Positions 35,761-45,119 of a DNA stretch of 64,000 nt are shown piece after piece. Numbering within the stretch: position 1 is the first letter of the stretch; every line of letters begins with the position of its first letter. Position numbers and translations under genes: made by a program. The notes below the pieces were generated by a model, which was not told where the DNA came from, did no database searches, and was given only the letters and a program-made list of their open reading frames with translations. The stretch is from the NCBI GenBank assembly GCA_963772595.1, contig CAVYXZ010000007.1, positions 496,001-560,000 on the forward strand, written 5' to 3'. Source of the DNA: CAVYXZ01 sp963772595. GTDB lineage: Bacteria > Chloroflexota > Anaerolineae > Aggregatilineales > Phototrophicaceae.

Positions 35761-36856
35761 CATGGTCTTTCTGCGCCTGAACGCGGCAGCTTACAGCGCG
35801 ATTCGTCCACTGATCTTTCGCAGCACGTGCGCAGCACGCGCACGAGCAAATCATCGCCTGCTGCGCTGGCTGGATGGTCAGCCCTGGGCGGTCGCCCTGC
35901 TGCAACAGGCGCAGCGCTGGGCCTTCGACGCGCAGCCGGTGAACGTCGGCGGCGTGGACCTGCCCTACCCCTTAATCCTGGCGGCGGGCTTCGTCAAAGG
36001 CGACGGTTTCGCCGACGAGGACGCCGCGCTGGCAGCGGTCGAACAGGGACGCAATATCATCCCCGGCTGGCGCGCTATGCCCGCGCTGGTCGGCCCGGTC
36101 GAGTTCGGCTCGTTTACGCCCTGGCCGCGGCTGGGCAATCCGGGCACGGTGATGTGGCGCGAGGTGGCGACGCGCAGCACGCAGAACCGTGTCGGCCTCA
36201 AGAACCCCGGCGCGAAAGCCGCTGCGGCCTTCCTGATCCGGCAGCGCGAGCATCTGCCGCCAGTCTACGGCATTAATCTGGCCCCCAGCCCTGGTGTAGA
36301 CGACAACGATGTGATCGAACAGGAACTGGTGCAGGCGGCCAATCACTTCTTAGGGATGGGGCTGCATCCATCCTGGTTCACGCTCAACCTGAGCTGTCCC
36401 AACACCGGTGACGACCCCGGTGCGCGTCAGACCGAAGCGCAGGCGCGGCGTTTGTGTCAGGCGCTGGTCGATTTGCTGCCGGTGCCGCTGTGGGTCAAGA
36501 TCAGCCCGGACCTGGACGACGAGCAGTATGCCATCCTGATGCGGGTCTTCGCCGAGACCGGTGTGCGCGCGGTTATCGCCACCAATACGCTGGCCCAGCC
36601 CGCGCCAGATCAACCCGAATTGAGCGCTGGGATCGGCGGTGGAGGCTTGCACAATTGTGCCCTTGACGCAACAATACGATTAGCCGCTACAGCCCAGGCC
36701 GATTCGCTGGCAATTATCGCCTGCGGCGGGGTGATGGACGGCTCGACCTTCCGGCAGTTTAGTAAGGCCCAGGCCGCGCAGTACTGGTCTGCCCTGGTGT
36801 ACCGGGGACCACTGGCCGCCGCCTTGATTTTGAACGAGGATCGCCATGCAAGATAG
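35753..36856 (+). CDS. pyrD: Dihydroorotate dehydrogenase (class 2-like)
   Basis: About 367 residues from ATG 35753, which overlaps the pyrC stop as ATGCCTAA. The frame is open further upstream but that lies inside pyrC. An N-terminal helical extension typical of membrane-associated quinone-linked enzymes precedes the flavin barrel. LPYPLILAAGFVKGDG, NRVGLKNPGAKAAA, YGINLAPSPG, FTLNLSCPNTGDD (catalytic Ser region), WVKISPDLDDE, VIATNTL and ACGGVMDG (flavin phosphate) follow in order. It oxidises dihydroorotate to orotate. It overlaps pyrE by 11 bases. Confidence 0.9.
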   Translation: MPNMVFLRLNAAAYSAIRPLIFRSTCAARARANHRLLRWLDGQPWAVALLQQAQRWAFDAQPVNVGGVDLPYPLILAAGFVKGDGFADEDAALAAVEQGRNIIPGWRAMPALVGPVEFGSFTPWPRLGNPGTVMWREVATRSTQNRVGLKNPGAKAAAAFLIRQREHLPPVYGINLAPSPGVDDNDVIEQELVQAANHFLGMGLHPSWFTLNLSCPNTGDDPGARQTEAQARRLCQALVDLLPVPLWVKISPDLDDEQYAILMRVFAETGVRAVIATNTLAQPAPDQPELSAGIGGGGLHNCALDATIRLAATAQADSLAIIACGGVMDGSTFRQFSKAQAAQYWSALVYRGPLAAALILNEDRHAR

Positions 36857-37502
36857 AGATTTCGCCCGGCTGCTGCTCGACATTGGCGCGGTGGGCTTTA
36901 TCCCCCGCGAACCGATCACCTTTAAGTCCGGCATTGTTTCGCCGGTCTACGTCGATAACCGCTGCCTGATCTTCTCGCCGGAACCCTGGCACGCAGTCAT
37001 CGAGGGTCTGGCGGATGTCATCGAGGCGCAGCAGCTCGAATTCGACGTTATCGCGGGAATCGCTACCGGCGGCGTGCCGCATAGTTCGGCGCTGGCCTAT
37101 AAGCTGGGCGTCCCGCAGGTCTATGTGCGCAAAGAGTCCAAAGAACACGGCACGCAGAACCGCATCGAAGGCGGCGACATCAGCGGCAAGCATGTGCTGC
37201 TGGTCGAGGATATGGTCACGACCGGCGGCAGCAGCCTCAACGGCGTCACGGTGATGCGCGAGGCCGGGGCTGAGATCACCGACTGCCTGAGTATCACGAC
37301 TTACGGCTTCCCGATGGCCTACCATGCCTTCCAGGTGGCGGCGATGCGGCTGCACCCGCTGACCGATTTCTACACCATTGTCCAGGAAGGCGTCAACCTG
37401 GGCAAACTGGACGCCAGCGACATTGAAATCATCGAAGACTGGCTCAACGAGCCGCACCAGTGGGCAGAAAGGCAGGGTTTGACGGATGCCGAAGAGTATT
37501 GA
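36846..37502 (+). CDS. pyrE: Orotate phosphoribosyltransferase
   Basis: A 218-residue type I phosphoribosyltransferase that joins orotate to PRPP giving orotidine monophosphate. TFKSGIVSPVYVDNR is the orotate-binding loop, VYVRKESKEHGTQNRIEGG the flexible catalytic loop, and VLLVEDMVTTGGSSLNGV the PRPP-binding motif. Length is normal. Its start lies inside the end of pyrD and its end overlaps pyrF by 17 bases, showing a tightly coupled operon. Confidence 0.95.
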   Translation: MQDRDFARLLLDIGAVGFIPREPITFKSGIVSPVYVDNRCLIFSPEPWHAVIEGLADVIEAQQLEFDVIAGIATGGVPHSSALAYKLGVPQVYVRKESKEHGTQNRIEGGDISGKHVLLVEDMVTTGGSSLNGVTVMREAGAEITDCLSITTYGFPMAYHAFQVAAMRLHPLTDFYTIVQEGVNLGKLDASDIEIIEDWLNEPHQWAERQGLTDAEEY

Positions 37503-38304
37503 GAAATACCAGCGCCGAGTTGAAGAGTCCGGCTCGCTGCTCTGCGTGGGCCTGGACCCACTGCCGGAGCGAATCCCGCCGCAGTTCCAGCAGGCCGAGT
37601 CACCCTTCTTCGTCTTCAACCGCTGGATCATCGAGCAGACTCAGCCCTTTGTCAGCGCTTACAAGCCGAACATTGCTTTCTACGAGGCCGAGGGCGAACG
37701 CGGAATGCAGGCACTGCGCCAGACGATCCGCTACCTTAAAGAACAGCACCCGGAGATTCTGGTGATTGTGGACGCCAAACGCGGCGACATGGCCTCGACC
37801 AGCGCGGCTTATGCCAGGGCGATTTTCGACGACCTGGACGCGGACGCCGTGACGCTGCATCCCTACCTGGGTGGGCAGAGCCTCCAGCCCTTCCTGGAGC
37901 GCGCCGACCGGGCCTGCATCATCGTCTGCCGCACCTCGAACCCCGGTTCCGGCGATTTTCAGAACCTGGAGATCGACGGGCGTCCCCTGTGGCAGCATAT
38001 CGCGCAGAAGGTCCACGACGAGTGGAACACAAACGGCAACTGTATGCTGGTCATGGGCGCAACCTACCCCGAAGATCTGGCGACCGTGCGCGACATCGTG
38101 GGCGAGATGCCTCTGCTGGTGCCCGGCATCGGCGCGCAGGGCGGCGATCTGGAACAGGCACTGCGGGCAGGCCTAAATCAGGCGGGCGCGGGGCTGATTA
38201 TCAGCGCCTCACGCAGTGTCATTTTCAGCGAGGACCCCGGTGCAGCCGCTCGTGACCTCAACACACGGATCAATCAGTATCGCGCGGCGGTGAAAGCGAT
38301 ATAA
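37486..38304 (+). CDS. pyrF: Orotidine 5'-phosphate decarboxylase (type 2)
   Basis: A 272-residue TIM-barrel decarboxylase, the longer mycobacterial-type form, giving uridine monophosphate. LLCVGLDPLPERIP is the first strand, KPNIAFYEAEGERGMQAL the substrate strand, IVDAKRGDMASTSAAYARAIF the catalytic D-x-K-x-x-D block, and VPGIGAQGGDLEQAL the phosphate loop. It completes pyrB-C-D-E-F in pathway order. Carbamoyl phosphate synthase is not in the window. Its 3' end overlaps the convergent alkyltransferase-like gene by 35 bases. Confidence 0.94.
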   Translation: MPKSIEKYQRRVEESGSLLCVGLDPLPERIPPQFQQAESPFFVFNRWIIEQTQPFVSAYKPNIAFYEAEGERGMQALRQTIRYLKEQHPEILVIVDAKRGDMASTSAAYARAIFDDLDADAVTLHPYLGGQSLQPFLERADRACIIVCRTSNPGSGDFQNLEIDGRPLWQHIAQKVHDEWNTNGNCMLVMGATYPEDLATVRDIVGEMPLLVPGIGAQGGDLEQALRAGLNQAGAGLIISASRSVIFSEDPGAAARDLNTRINQYRAAVKAI

Positions 38305-38707
38305 GCAGGCCGTGTTCGCGCCGCCAGGCCTCGTCCGGGCCATTCCAGCGGTAGCGCCGTAAATCGACGCGGTCGCGCCGGTCAAATTCGACACCTTCAT
38401 CTTCCAGACGAATACGCTGCTGCGCGGCTTCCGGGCTGCCTTCGGGCAGGCTGATGGCTCCCTGGCTGTTGATGACGCGCTGCCAGGGGATGGAAGGCTG
38501 AGCCGGGTCCTTGGGGTTGTTGGCCGGGTCGCTGGCGCAGCGGCGCATGGCGTAGCCCACCCAGCGAGGCGCGATTGCCAGATAAGCGGCTGGGTCCATG
38601 CCTTCCGGCGGCGGAATCATCGACGCGATCTGCCCGTAGGTGACGACTTTGCCGGGCGGAATCTGCCAGACGATGCTCCAGACGGTCTTATCGAAGCTCT
38701 CGCGCAT
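38270..38707 (-). CDS. Alkyltransferase-like protein (ATL/MGMT DNA-binding domain, PWQR)
   Basis: A 145-residue member of the O6-alkylguanine-DNA alkyltransferase C-terminal family. PPGKVVTYGQIASMI is the winged-helix recognition region and APRWVGYAMRRC the Arg finger area. The active-site PCHRV motif reads PWQRVINSQGAISL, so the acceptor Cys is replaced by Trp and His by Gln. Such ATLs bind alkylated guanine and hand it to nucleotide excision repair rather than repairing it directly. It is the last gene of the minus-strand pentose phosphate operon, three bases after a sister ATL. Confidence 0.87.
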   Translation of the reverse strand: MRESFDKTVWSIVWQIPPGKVVTYGQIASMIPPPEGMDPAAYLAIAPRWVGYAMRRCASDPANNPKDPAQPSIPWQRVINSQGAISLPEGSPEAAQQRIRLEDEGVEFDRRDRVDLRRYRWNGPDEAWRREHGLLISLSPPRDTD

Positions 38708-38710
38708 GGC

Positions 38711-39169
38711 TCAAAAGAGGCTCAACTGCTGCGGATTGTCGGCGTCGGCGCTTTTCATTGAATGCGGTTTTTCCAGGCCGCGCTCGCGCAGCCAGTCCTC
38801 GTCCGGCCCATCCCAGCCGACCGCGTTGAAATCGACCTGATCCTTGCTGTCGAAGTCGATTTGCTCGGCTTCCAAACGCTGGCGCTGGAGCATGGCCGGG
38901 CGCGACCCTTCCGCCAGACTGATACCGCCCTTGCTGTTGATGACGCGGTGCCAGGGGACGGTCGGATTATCGGAGAAGGAAACGGCGTTCATGGCATAGC
39001 CCACCCAACGTGGCGCGATGCGGCGGTACATGTCCGGCTCGACGCCTTCCGGGCAGGGGATCATGACTGCAATCTGCCCGAAGGTGACAACCTGACCCGG
39101 CGGCACCTGCCGCACGATGTCCCAGACGATCTGGTAATAGGCGTCCTGATCGGGCGGGCGTTCGATCAT
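38711..39169 (-). CDS. Alkyltransferase-like protein (ATL/MGMT DNA-binding domain, PWHR)
   Basis: A 152-residue paralogue of the next gene. PPGQVVTFGQIAVMI and APRWVGYAMNAVSF match the DNA-binding part of MGMT, and the active-site motif is PWHRVINSKGGISL, with Trp for the acceptor Cys as in known bacterial ATLs. An extra C-terminal tail ends in PQQLSLF. It begins two bases after pgl and so is co-transcribed with sugar phosphate genes. The two ATLs align well over about 120 residues and are probably a tandem duplication. Confidence 0.88.
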   Translation of the reverse strand: MIERPPDQDAYYQIVWDIVRQVPPGQVVTFGQIAVMIPCPEGVEPDMYRRIAPRWVGYAMNAVSFSDNPTVPWHRVINSKGGISLAEGSRPAMLQRQRLEAEQIDFDSKDQVDFNAVGWDGPDEDWLRERGLEKPHSMKSADADNPQQLSLF

Positions 39170-39171
39170 CG

Positions 39172-39882
39172 TCAGGTGTCCAGTTCAGCGGCGGCAGCCT
39201 GATCGACAAACCAGACCAGTTCGCCATGCTCCGGCGCGATCATCTGCGAGGGCAAATGATGTGTCTGGCGCGGGCCGTTAAGCACCTGATGCAGCGGCAC
39301 AGCCTTCTTCTCACCGGCCACCAGGAAGGCGACCCGCGCGGCCCGGTTCAGCAGCGGCGCGCTCATGCTGATGCGCCAGGTATCCAGCTTGGGGACAAAA
39401 TTGGCAACCACGAGGCGCTGTGTTTCGTCCAAGGCAGCAGTCTCCGGGAAGAGCGAGGCCGTGTGCCCATCATCGCCCATGCCCAGCAGCACCAGGTCGA
39501 AGCGCGGCATTCCGCTGAACTGATGCCGCAGCGTCTGTTCATAGCGCTGCGCTGCCTCTTGCGGATCAAGCTCTGCCGGGATGCGATGGATGTTGGCAGG
39601 AGCCAGCGCAACCACATCCAGCAGCGCTTCTTTCGCCATACGATAATTGCTGTCCGGATGATCTGGCGGCACGCTGCGCTCATCACCCCAGTAGATTTGC
39701 ACGCGCGACCAGTCAATGGCGTCGCTCCGGGCCAGCGCTTCGTAAAGCGGTCGGGGCGTGCTGCCGCCCGACAGCACCAGACTGAAATACGGCCCGGTCG
39801 TGGCTTTGTAGGCCGCGATTACGTACTGAGCCGCCGCCTCGGTCAGGGCGCTGGCATTTGCAAAAACGCGAATATCCGGCAT
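39172..39882 (-). CDS. pgl: 6-Phosphogluconolactonase
   Basis: About 236 residues from MPDIRVFANAS. The longer open frame upstream runs into zwf and is not used. It hydrolyses 6-phosphogluconolactone in the oxidative pentose phosphate route. FSLVLSGGSTPRPLYEAL is the phosphate-binding block, IYWGDERSVPPDHPDSNYRM the catalytic region, and FDLVLLGMGDDGHTASLFPETAAL carries the conserved Asp/Gly/His. It starts eight bases after the zwf stop, as expected for the next step of the pathway. Confidence 0.93.
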   Translation of the reverse strand: MPDIRVFANASALTEAAAQYVIAAYKATTGPYFSLVLSGGSTPRPLYEALARSDAIDWSRVQIYWGDERSVPPDHPDSNYRMAKEALLDVVALAPANIHRIPAELDPQEAAQRYEQTLRHQFSGMPRFDLVLLGMGDDGHTASLFPETAALDETQRLVVANFVPKLDTWRISMSAPLLNRAARVAFLVAGEKKAVPLHQVLNGPRQTHHLPSQMIAPEHGELVWFVDQAAAAELDT

Positions 39883-39890
39883 CACAATCC

Positions 39891-41336
39891 TCAATCGTCG
39901 TGAGCACAGCTCAAAATCCAGCTGCGCTCGGAATTGCCCAGCAGCGCATCGGCTGCCTCTGGCCCCCAACTGCCCTGCTCGTAGCTGAGCGGATCAACAG
40001 TGCTACCGTCCTCCCAGGCCTTGATGATGGGGTCCATCAATTCCCACTGTGCTTCGATACCATCCCGGCGCGAGAAGAGCGCTGCGTCGCCCAGCAGCGC
40101 ATCCAGCAGCAGGCGCTCGTAGGCTTCGGGAATAGCCGACTCGTCAAAGCTGGTGGCGTAATGGAACTCCATTTCGACCGAGCGGGTCAGGCGGGTGACA
40201 TCCGGCTCTTTGGCCTCGAAGGTCAGGTGAATGCCCTCGTCCGGCTGCACGCAGATCGACAGGGTGTTGGGCTTGAAGTCTTCCGCCGGGTTCTCGAAGA
40301 GATGATGCGGTGAGGCCTGAAAGATCACGTCGATCTCGGTATGCTTTTGCTGGAGTGCCTTGCCAGAGCGCAAGAAGAAAGGCACCCCGCGCCAGCGCCC
40401 GTTATCGACATAGAGCTTCATCGCCGCGTAGGTCGGCGTGCGCGATTTCGGGTCTACGCCGTCGGCCCCCCGGTAGCCCTTGTACTGCCCCAGAACAGTG
40501 TTCGACATCTCGATAGGCCGCACCGATTTCAGCAGCTTGACCTTCTCGTTGCGCATCAGGTCGGCATCAAAGGAGGCGGGCGGTTCCATAGCGATCAGCG
40601 TGAGCAGTTGCAGCAGATGATTCTGGAACATGTCGCGCAGCACGCCGGAATGATCGTAATACGCGCCGCGGTGCCCCACATCGACCGTTTCCACTGCCGT
40701 GATCTGCACGCTGTCCACGTAATGCCGGTTCCAGACCGGCTCGAAGATGGCGTTGGCGAAGCGCAGGAACATGATGTTCTGCGCGGTTTCCTTGCCCAGG
40801 TAATGGTCGATGCGGTAGACCTGACTCTCCTCGAAGACGGTATGCACATGCTCGTTGAGGGCGCGCGCGGTCTCCAGGTCGGTGCCGAAGGGCTTTTCGA
40901 TAATCACCCGCCGCCAGCCTTCATCCTCCTCGGCCATGCACAGGTGCCCGATATTGGTAATCACCGGGGCATAGAGGCCTGGCGCAACGGAGAGATAGTA
41001 GAGCCGATTGGCCGGGCCGCCTTCTTTTTCGCTCAGAAAATCGCAGAAGGACCCCATATCGGGGTCTTCGCTGGCGCTGCCGGGCACATACCACAGCCGC
41101 TGGGCAAAGTCGTTCCAGGCCGAGTCGTCATAGGTACTGGAGGAGAACTCCTTGACACCATCGCGCAGTCGGTCACGCCAGTCGTCATGGCTGTAGGGGG
41201 TCCGCGAATTGCCTACAATGTTCAGCTTCTCCGGCAGGCGCTGCTTTCGATACAGGTTGTACAGGGCCGGGACCAGCTTGCGGCGCGTCAGGTCCCCGGA
41301 TGCGCCAAAGATTACGATAGTCGTTGGATTAGTCAT
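39891..41336 (-). CDS. zwf: Glucose-6-phosphate 1-dehydrogenase
   Basis: A 481-residue enzyme that makes 6-phosphogluconolactone and NADPH. The N-terminal Rossmann motif is IVIFGASGDLTRRKLVPALY (GASGDL), VIIEKPFGTDLETARALN follows, and the active-site signature is RIDHYLGKETAQNIMFLRFAN with the catalytic His and Lys. Length is normal and the frame intact. It lies 12 bases after rpiA and before pgl in the minus-strand operon. 6-Phosphogluconate dehydrogenase is not visible in the window. Confidence 0.96.
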   Translation of the reverse strand: MTNPTTIVIFGASGDLTRRKLVPALYNLYRKQRLPEKLNIVGNSRTPYSHDDWRDRLRDGVKEFSSSTYDDSAWNDFAQRLWYVPGSASEDPDMGSFCDFLSEKEGGPANRLYYLSVAPGLYAPVITNIGHLCMAEEDEGWRRVIIEKPFGTDLETARALNEHVHTVFEESQVYRIDHYLGKETAQNIMFLRFANAIFEPVWNRHYVDSVQITAVETVDVGHRGAYYDHSGVLRDMFQNHLLQLLTLIAMEPPASFDADLMRNEKVKLLKSVRPIEMSNTVLGQYKGYRGADGVDPKSRTPTYAAMKLYVDNGRWRGVPFFLRSGKALQQKHTEIDVIFQASPHHLFENPAEDFKPNTLSICVQPDEGIHLTFEAKEPDVTRLTRSVEMEFHYATSFDESAIPEAYERLLLDALLGDAALFSRRDGIEAQWELMDPIIKAWEDGSTVDPLSYEQGSWGPEAADALLGNSERSWILSCAHDD

Positions 41337-41348
41337 AGCGAAACCCCA

Positions 41349-42047
41349 TTAAGAACGCGAAACGTGCCGGATATCATCTTCAGCGCTGGCAACGATCATA
41401 TCCGTCGCCAGGCCGAGAAATAAACCATGTTCTACGATACCACTGCGCCCTTCCAGCGCCCGGCTCAGGCCCTGAAGGTCATCAATCGGGCCAAAACGGC
41501 AGTCGAGGATCAGGTTGCCCTGGTCGGTGCGAAAGGCTGCGTCGTCCTTCTGCCGCTGGACCACTGATGCCCCCAACGATTCGAGATAGGCGACCTGCGC
41601 CTGCCAGCCAAATTCAATCACTTCGACCGGCAGCGCAAAGTGCGTGCCGAGCCGGTCCACCAGCTTCGATTCATCCACGACGATGATCTCGCGGCGGCTG
41701 GCCTGGGCCACGATCTTCTCGTGCAGCAGCGCCCCACCCCCGCCCTTAATCAGCTCAAGATGGGGGTCCACTTCGTCCGCGCCGTCAATCGTCAGGTCGA
41801 TGACCGGGTGTTCGTTGAGGGTCGTCAGGGGAATGCCACGTTCGCGGGCCTCCGCCTCGATCCAACCGGAACAGGGGATGCCCACGAGGTCGCGCAGCGT
41901 GCCGGCATGATACAACTCGGCGATACGCCGCAGCGCCCAGACCGCCGTGCTGCCGGACCCCAGGCCCAGCACCATGCCCGACTCGACAAATTCAACCGCC
42001 CGGTATGCTGCCTGCTGCTTCAGGCGTGTAACCGCGTCTGTCACCAC
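41349..42047 (-). CDS. rpiA: Ribose-5-phosphate isomerase A
   Basis: A 232-residue isomerase interconverting ribose-5-phosphate and ribulose-5-phosphate. VLGLGSGSTAVWALRRIAEL is the phosphate-binding GxGxGST segment, IDGADEVDPHLELIKGGGGAL holds the catalytic Asp and Lys, and LHEKIVAQASRREIIVVDESKLV the catalytic Glu. It starts 12 bases downstream of the tal-pgi fusion and precedes zwf, so the operon carries both oxidative and non-oxidative pentose phosphate steps. Confidence 0.95.
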   Translation of the reverse strand: MVTDAVTRLKQQAAYRAVEFVESGMVLGLGSGSTAVWALRRIAELYHAGTLRDLVGIPCSGWIEAEARERGIPLTTLNEHPVIDLTIDGADEVDPHLELIKGGGGALLHEKIVAQASRREIIVVDESKLVDRLGTHFALPVEVIEFGWQAQVAYLESLGASVVQRQKDDAAFRTDQGNLILDCRFGPIDDLQGLSRALEGRSGIVEHGLFLGLATDMIVASAEDDIRHVSRS

Positions 42048-42059
42048 AGCGACTCTCCG

Positions 42060-44851
42060 TTACAGGGCGGCGCTGATGGCTTTCAGGCCTGCGGCCACGT
42101 CCTGGCCCAGGTGGAAGCGAATCACGCGGCGCTTATTATCCAACAGGGCCTGCCGGTCGCCCATCGCCTGTGCCAGCTTCAGCACGCCAAAGCTGATGCT
42201 CGATTCGGACTCTCCGGCGGCTTCGGGAATCGGGACATCTTCGACCGGGTCGGAGGTGAACTGGATAAACAGACCGCCGCCGCCATCACCCTTGTGCAGT
42301 TGGCCGGTGGAATGCAGGAAGCGCGGGCCATAACCCAGCGTCGTCGCCAGCCCGGTCTTATCCAGCAGGCGCAAGCGCAGCCGTTCGAGCGTGTTCGTGG
42401 TCGCGTCCATGGGCGTGACGTAAGCTTGCAGCGAGAGGTAGTCGCCAGGCTTTGCCTGCGCCAGAAAGGCCGCCAGGACCTCCTGCAAATTCCCGCCGCT
42501 GACGTCGCCGTCGCCGTAGACCGTGACGCCAGGGACACTCAGGCTGGCGTGCTGTTCGGGCAGCTTGCCGCTCTGGGTATAGGCATCGACCATCTTGCGC
42601 GCCTGGACTTTGGCGCTCTCGACGTTGGGCTGGTCGAAGGGCTGAATGTCGATGCGCTGCCCGGCAATCGTGACGGCGAATTCCCACAGGAAAATCTGCC
42701 CGCCGATGTCGTAGAGATCGCTCAGAGTCAGACGCACCAGCGGATGCGCAGTTTCCAATGCGGCAGTCCGGGAGTTGAGCAGTGTCGTCTTCCAGCCGCA
42801 GCGCCACGAACAGGCGATCATCGCCATAAGTTCTGTGTGGCTGGTTCGCGCACCACAGGCAGGATGCCCCGGCCTTCTTTGCCGGTGCTCTCGGCGATCA
42901 ACTGCTCGACCCAATCGCCATAGCCAGCAACCGAGGGCGAGGCGATAAACGTGACCTTATCGCGCCAGGCCTGGCTGCTTCGCCCAGAATCGCGCCCAGC
43001 CACGCGCCGGGATTGTCGCTGCCGATATTAGGCGGCTTGCAGTCCTGCGCCATCGCCACCGCCCGCTTGAGCAGTTTCGCAATATCCACGCCAACCAGCG
43101 CCGCAGGCACCAGCCCGAAGTAGGACAGGGCCGAGTAACGTCCGCCGATGTTGGGATCGTTCAGGAACGTAGCGCGGAAGTTAAAGCGCTGCGCCATGTC
43201 TTCCAGGCGGCTGCCGGGATCGGTGATGGCGACAAAATGCGCCCCGGCCTTATCCGCGCCGACCGCGTCCAGCGTCTGGTTGTAGAAATACTTGAAGAAG
43301 GACAGGGTCTCCACCGTGCCGCCAGATTTGGTCGAGACGATGTAGAGCGTTTTGGCCGGGTCGAACTGCTGAGCATAGCCCAGCACCGCGCCCGGATCCG
43401 TGCTGTCCAGTACGGCCAGGTCAAGATAGCCATCGGCCACGCCAAAGATCTCGCGGAAGACTTCCGGCGCAAGGCTGGAACCGCCCATGCCGAGCAGCAG
43501 CACCTGCGTGTAGCCATCGGCGCGCACGTGATCGACCAGATCCTGGATCGGATTGGCGACATTTTCGTCGTACAGCGCCAGCATTCGGTCGGCAATGTCC
43601 AGCCAGCCGAGCCGGTTGGTGATCTCTTCCGGGAAGGGCCGCCAGACGGTGTAGTCGTGCTCCCAGATTCGCCGGACAATGTTCTCTTCTTCGATCGTCT
43701 CCAGCGCCGCGTCTACCTCGCTCTCCAGCATGTGGAGGCGTGCTTTCATATTCTGGGTCAGCCATTGCGGATCTTGTCTCGCTTCTCGCCGATGGTCGCC
43801 AGCAGCGAATCGTAGGGGCCGCTGAACTTGTCTACGCCTTCCTGCTGCAATTCCTGCGTCACCTGGTCGAGGCTGATGCCGACTTCTTCCAGCCGTTTGA
43901 ACTGCGCGTAAGTCGCGTCCATGTCGTCTTCGACGGTCGAGGCCACCGTGCCATGATCGAGAAAGGCCTCCAGCGTATCCGGCGGCAGGGTGTTGACTGT
44001 ATCCGGGCCGATGAGCGTATCGACGTAGAGCGTATCGGGATAAGCCGGGTTCTTGGTGCTGGTGCTGGCCCACAGCGGACGCTGCACCCGCGCGCCTCTA
44101 TCGCGCCAGCCGCTGCCAGCGGTCGCCGCTGAAGATCTCTTTGAAGCGCTGGTAGACCGCCTTCGAATTGGCAATGGCGATTTTGCCCATCAATATCCTC
44201 CGCGCCTTTGGCCTCCAACTGCGGATCGATCTTGCCATCGACGCGGCTGACAAAGAAGGACGCCACCGAGCCAATCTTGCTCAGGTCGCCGCCGTCTCGG
44301 CCAGCCGTTCCAGCCCGCAGATGTAGGCATCCGCCACCGCTTCGTAATGCTCCATCGAGAACATCAGCGTGATATTGACGTTGACGCCTTCGCTGATGAG
44401 CTGCTCGACCGCCGGGATGCCTTCGCGGGTCGCCGGAACCTTGATCATCAGGTTGGGCCGTTGCAAATCCTTAAAGTAGCGCCGCGCCTCCTCAACCGTG
44501 CCTTTAGTGTCATAGGCCAGGTGCGGGTTGACTTCCAGGCTGACGTAGCCATCGCCGCCGCCGGTCTCGTCATAGACACTGCGGAAGAGGTCTGTCGCCA
44601 TCTTAATGTCTTCGACGGCCAAGGCCTCGAAGATTTCGACGTCGGTATCCTCGATCCAGCAAATCCTGGATCTGCTCGTCGTAATCATCGCTGTGCGCGA
44701 TGGCCTTCTCGAAAATGGCCGGGTTTGAGGTCACACCCCGCAGTCCCTTGTCGATCCAGGCCTGCATTTCGCCTGATGTCATGAACGAACGCCGGATATA
44801 GTCAATCCAGATGGCCTGCCCGAGATCGGCCAGTTCATGCAATTTTGTCAT
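42060..44851 (-). pseudogene. Bifunctional transaldolase/phosphoglucose isomerase, about eight frame breaks
   Basis: About 930 residues when joined. The first 370 are transaldolase: DYIRRSFMTSGEMQAWIDKG, GVTSNPAIFEKAI, VSLEVNPHLAYDT, LMIKVPATREGIPA (Schiff-base Lys), GSVASFFVSRVDGKID, and ADRGARVQRPLWASTSTKNP. The rest is phosphoglucose isomerase: VLLLGMGGSSLAPEVFREIF, VSTKSGGTVETLSFFKYFY and the C-terminal LQAYVTP. Breaks lie near 44656, 44285, 44191, 44103, 43762, 42978, 42836 and 42773, with both gains and losses of one base. No stop arises from a substitution. GGAGG precedes the ATG at 44851. Such fusions are known in Chloroflexota and cyanobacteria. It links glycolysis and the pentose phosphate route. 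Confidence 0.82.
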
Positions 44852-45119
44852 AATGACCTCCGCTATTCTCCCATGCTCCAAGTATGAACCCATGTGGGCC
44901 AGTTTACAAGGGGCACGAGGAAGCCAGAGCGATACAGCTCGGCCAGGGAATTGGCGCTCAGACCCCGCTGATTCGGCCATCCCCACCGTAAATCCTGCCG
45001 GGTAGGATGTCCAGCAGATCATCCAGGGCCTCTGACCGGCGTGTAATCGGCATGAAAATCATGATAAATAGCCCCGTTTTGCCCGGTAGCACCAGGGCGC
45101 GAGACTGTAGCGCGTGCGG

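Noticed and set aside
44852..45119. A separate gene between tal-pgi and the glycosyltransferase
   Set aside because: Only a short coding-like stretch (LDDLLDILPGR) is present. It is more likely the frameshifted tail of the glycosyltransferase or chance.
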